A stretch of 64,000 bases of DNA, taken from the NCBI GenBank assembly GCA_030690365.1, contig JAUYGX010000097.1, positions 1-64,000 on the forward strand. The letters are read 5' to 3'. The translations under genes and the position numbers were made by a program. Numbering within the stretch: the first letter of the stretch is position 1; the number at the start of each line of letters is the position of its first letter. The notes under the pieces were generated by a model, which ran no database searches, was not told the DNA's origin, and saw only the letters and a list, made by a program, of their open reading frames with translations. This document shows, piece by piece, positions 62,162 through 64,000 of the stretch. This DNA comes from Bacteroidales bacterium. Its GTDB lineage: Bacteria; Bacteroidota; Bacteroidia; Bacteroidales; F082.

Positions 62162-62308
62162 AATGATTGAGGAAATGAAATTAGTGGGTCATGTTGGCGG
62201 CAATTTGAACAATGGGACGAATGCCGGGTTGTCGTATCTCAATTGCAACAATTCTACGTTAAATCGTAATTGGAATATCAGGGCGCACGTTCGAACTTAT
62301 TACTTATA
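62162..62308 (+). CDS. possible 48-aa ORF containing the template repeat
   Basis: ATG at 62162 opens MIEEMKLVGHVGGNLNNGTNAG... through the whole TR to TAA at 62306-62308, in the same frame as the VR of the tail gene. It is probably a by-product of TR/VR homology, and translation is not implied. Confidence 0.2.
62182..62298 (+). repeat. DGR template repeat (TR)
   Basis: A 117-bp template, starting 50 bp after the tail gene. It differs from VR only at adenines. Many of them form AAT/AAC codons (NLNNGTNAG, YLNCNNS, NRNWN), as in DGR templates that maximise codon diversity. It lies between VR and the reverse transcriptase and stays in an open frame (62162-62308). Confidence 0.93.
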
Positions 62309-62396
62309 ATTTCATTTCCTTGCCTCTTGGCAAAATAAATAACAAACGCCCCAATTGGATTAGTAAATTTTTGAATATTCAGGGGTAATTAAGAGC

Positions 62397-63404
62397 ATGA
62401 AAAGAGTGAACAACATATTTGATCAAATTGCATCGAAGGATAACCTGCAACTTGCGCATAAAAATGCGAGTCGCGGGAAGTCTCGTTATAGGGAAGTCAA
62501 AGATTTCAATGTAAATCCAGCAAAGTATACTGATCAGTTACATGATTCACTCATTTCAAAAACATTTGTAAATAGTAAATACGAAATATTTGAGCGCAAT
62601 TGTTCAGGTAAATTGAGAATTATTTACAAACTACCCTACTACCCGGATAGGATCGTGCATCACGCTATCCTGCAAGTACTCGAGCCTATTTGGAAGAGTG
62701 TTTTTATTCGTGATACTTATCAAAGCATCAAGGGTAGAGGCGTTCATGCAGCAAAAAAACGGATTGATGAGGCAATACACAAGTATAAGCCACAATATTG
62801 CCTAAAGTTTGATGTACATAAGTTTTACCCTTCAGTTGACAATGTCATACTTAAAGATATAATACGCCGTAAAATCAAATGTAAAGATACCTTGTGGTTG
62901 CTGGATGGTATTATTAACAGCGTTGATGGACTGCCAATAGGCAACTACATTTCTCAATATCTGGGTAATTTATACCTTGCCTATTTCGACCACTATTTTA
63001 AAAATAAATATAACCTCAAATATTACTATCGCTACTGTGATGATGTAGTAATATTGAACAATGATAAGGGACTATTACATGAGATATTAAATGATATTAA
63101 GGGATATCTGCACAATGAGTTAAATTTGCAACTCAAACCAAATTATCAAATATTTCCATTAAAAAGCCGTGCAATCGATTTTTTAGGGTATCAATTTCAC
63201 CCTACACATACACTTGTCCGCAATTCGATCAAAAGAAATTTTATTCGCAAAGCACGAAATTTTAATCAGAATAAAAGTAAAAGCACACAACGAAGCCTTA
63301 CCAGCCTGTATGGATGGATAAAGCATTGTGACGGGCACAATCTATTAACCAAATATTTAAACGACTATGAAAGCATTATCCGCGGTCATACTACCGCAAT
63401 TTGA
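62397..63404 (+). CDS. DGR-type reverse transcriptase
   Basis: 335 aa. Motif A has D139 in KFDVHKFYPS. The catalytic YxDD is YCDD (Y213-D216) in RYCDDVVIL. Motif 4 reads LPIGNYISQYLGN with S186-Q187, the SQ that DGR reverse transcriptases carry where others have QG. The N-terminus (YREVKDFNVNPAKYTDQLHDSL) and thumb region are also RT-like. It copies the TR transcript with errors at adenines. No Avd-type accessory protein was identified in the expected place. Confidence 0.95.
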   Translation: MKRVNNIFDQIASKDNLQLAHKNASRGKSRYREVKDFNVNPAKYTDQLHDSLISKTFVNSKYEIFERNCSGKLRIIYKLPYYPDRIVHHAILQVLEPIWKSVFIRDTYQSIKGRGVHAAKKRIDEAIHKYKPQYCLKFDVHKFYPSVDNVILKDIIRRKIKCKDTLWLLDGIINSVDGLPIGNYISQYLGNLYLAYFDHYFKNKYNLKYYYRYCDDVVILNNDKGLLHEILNDIKGYLHNELNLQLKPNYQIFPLKSRAIDFLGYQFHPTHTLVRNSIKRNFIRKARNFNQNKSKSTQRSLTSLYGWIKHCDGHNLLTKYLNDYESIIRGHTTAI

Positions 63405-63729
63405 AAAGAAGGGTGATAAAAATTACATCCGCTACAGCGAGTCTCAATTGGCAGAATTTGTTGATCAATTAACCGACTACCTCCCTGACATCTTACCTTC
63501 GGAGGAGGAAGTGAATTACTCTCATCAGCAAATCGTATTTGACACAATCGACCGCGACAAAATGATAGCCCAGATGATCACTGACAGATACCCCTACGAC
63601 AAGCAGGTGGCATTGTTCGCAAATCGTGACGATGGCAATGCTGAACATGATGATGAGTTTATTGGATATCAAAAATTCAGAGCCTTTGCCAAGCTACTCG
63701 TTGACACCTTTATTGCTGCGTATGAATAG
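63367..63729 (+). CDS. hypothetical protein overlapping the RT gene (possible DGR accessory)
   Basis: 120 aa. It overlaps the RT 3' end by 38 bp and is overlapped in turn by the next gene, so the three are translationally coupled. Helical, no basic Avd-like pattern. Contains SESQLAEFVDQLTDYLPDILPSEEEV and a DDGNAEHDDEF stretch. No family recognised. Confidence 0.6.
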   Translation: MKALSAVILPQFEKKGDKNYIRYSESQLAEFVDQLTDYLPDILPSEEEVNYSHQQIVFDTIDRDKMIAQMITDRYPYDKQVALFANRDDGNAEHDDEFIGYQKFRAFAKLLVDTFIAAYE

Positions 63730-64000
63730 ATTTTGTGAGTTTGCTAAGGTAAATGTGATTGAAGGTGATAAGGTGAGTATTGATGATATTCTAAACAAAC
63801 CAATCATTGTGACCAACGCAAAAGTGGGTCCTAGCAAATATCAAAGAAATACATCAGGTAAATGTCTTACACTTCAATTTGAGCAAGAACCAAATCACCC
63901 TCAAATACTGTTTACCAGCAGCGAGGTGTTGATATCGCAAATTGAAGAATACAACGACAAGATACCATTTGAAGCGAAGATTGTTAAAATAAATAAGTAT
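63722..64000 (+). CDS. hypothetical protein, 5' part (cut by the window end)
   Basis: 93 codons from the ATG at 63722, still open at the window edge. It reads KVNVIEGDKVSIDDILNKPIIVTNAKVGPS, LTLQFEQEPNHPQILFTSS, an OB-like beta pattern. It overlaps the preceding stop by 8 bp. Perhaps a single-stranded-DNA or replication-associated protein, but this is only a fold guess. Confidence 0.55.
   Translation, partial: MNRFCEFAKVNVIEGDKVSIDDILNKPIIVTNAKVGPSKYQRNTSGKCLTLQFEQEPNHPQILFTSSEVLISQIEEYNDKIPFEAKIVKINKY

Larger units (their letters stand above)
27022..64000 (+). mobile_element. Mu-like transposable prophage with DGR (partial; right end outside the window)
   Basis: Evidence: an early operon with MuA-like transposase, MuB-like ATPase, GemA-like and DUF3164 proteins; DUF935 portal, F-like head protein, gpG-like, gp36-like, sheath/tube and Mu-type baseplate order; and a terminal DGR. 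A DGR in a Mu-like Bacteroidota phage recalls the Bacteroides 'Hankyphage' group. The left end is inferred: TG at 27022 follows the last host-like codons, and Mu-family elements begin with TG. The exact end and the target-site duplication cannot be verified because the right end is missing. Confidence 0.9.

Noticed and set aside
63367-63729. Avd accessory protein of the DGR
   Set aside because: Length is similar, but the sequence is acidic with no basic four-helix pattern, and it lies after rather than before the RT.

Overview
The window joins a Bacteroidota chromosome (about 1-27,020) to the left and central part of a Mu-like transposable prophage (about 27,022 to beyond 64,000). The host assignment rests on promoters of the form TTG-N20-TAnnTTTG, two secreted proteins with type IX secretion (T9SS) C-terminal domains, a SusC/TonB-like receptor with a carboxypeptidase-regulatory N-domain, LytTR/LytS-type two-component signalling, a short primary sigma factor and few Shine-Dalgarno sites. 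A Bacteroidales/Marinilabiliales-like organism is likely, but the genus cannot be read from the window.

Host part. 248-4538 encodes envelope proteins: an outer-membrane barrel, an OmpA lipoprotein and a TonB-dependent receptor. 5056-11462 looks like one operon: TetR regulator, LolA-like protein, two FtsX-type permeases, a LolD-like ATPase, a small exported protein and an outer-membrane barrel. 11478-14286 holds a LytTR response regulator and a TPR sensor kinase. A direct repeat matching the LytTR operator lies just upstream of the promoter of the following 1253-aa T9SS protein. 19392-24614 is housekeeping (rpsO, pnp, rpoD, rpe, a thioesterase, a methyltransferase-like protein). MsrB-MsrA, a second T9SS protein, a DUF2007 protein and a broken glycine-zipper gene at the prophage junction follow.

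Phage part. The left end carries G-rich direct repeats, a large inverted repeat and a divergent repressor/early-gene switch. The early operon encodes a MuA-like DDE transposase, a MuB-like ATPase, a second P-loop ATPase, GemA-like and DUF3164 proteins and small proteins. Embedded in it is an array of three integron-like cassettes: two DNA methyltransferases and a DUF6527 protein, bounded by imperfect hairpins. Each cassette begins with a 9-bp core whose exact reverse complement sits at its own 3' end. A C4-like antisense RNA precedes a KilA-N antirepressor. Terminase, portal and head genes form a block on the minus strand. Protease, capsid, an initiator-like tRNA, lysis genes, sheath, tube, tape measure and baseplate run on the plus strand.

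The plus-strand block ends in a complete diversity-generating retroelement (DGR). It has a C-type-lectin-fold variable tail protein (60549-62132) with its variable repeat (VR) at the 3' end, a template repeat (TR) 167 bp downstream, and a DGR-type reverse transcriptase. All 17 differences between VR and TR fall on TR adenines. Other unusual points are a textbook A AAA AAG frameshift in the tail chaperone gene, a probable slippage fusion of portal and head protein, and an initiator-type phage tRNA. The right phage end is outside the window.
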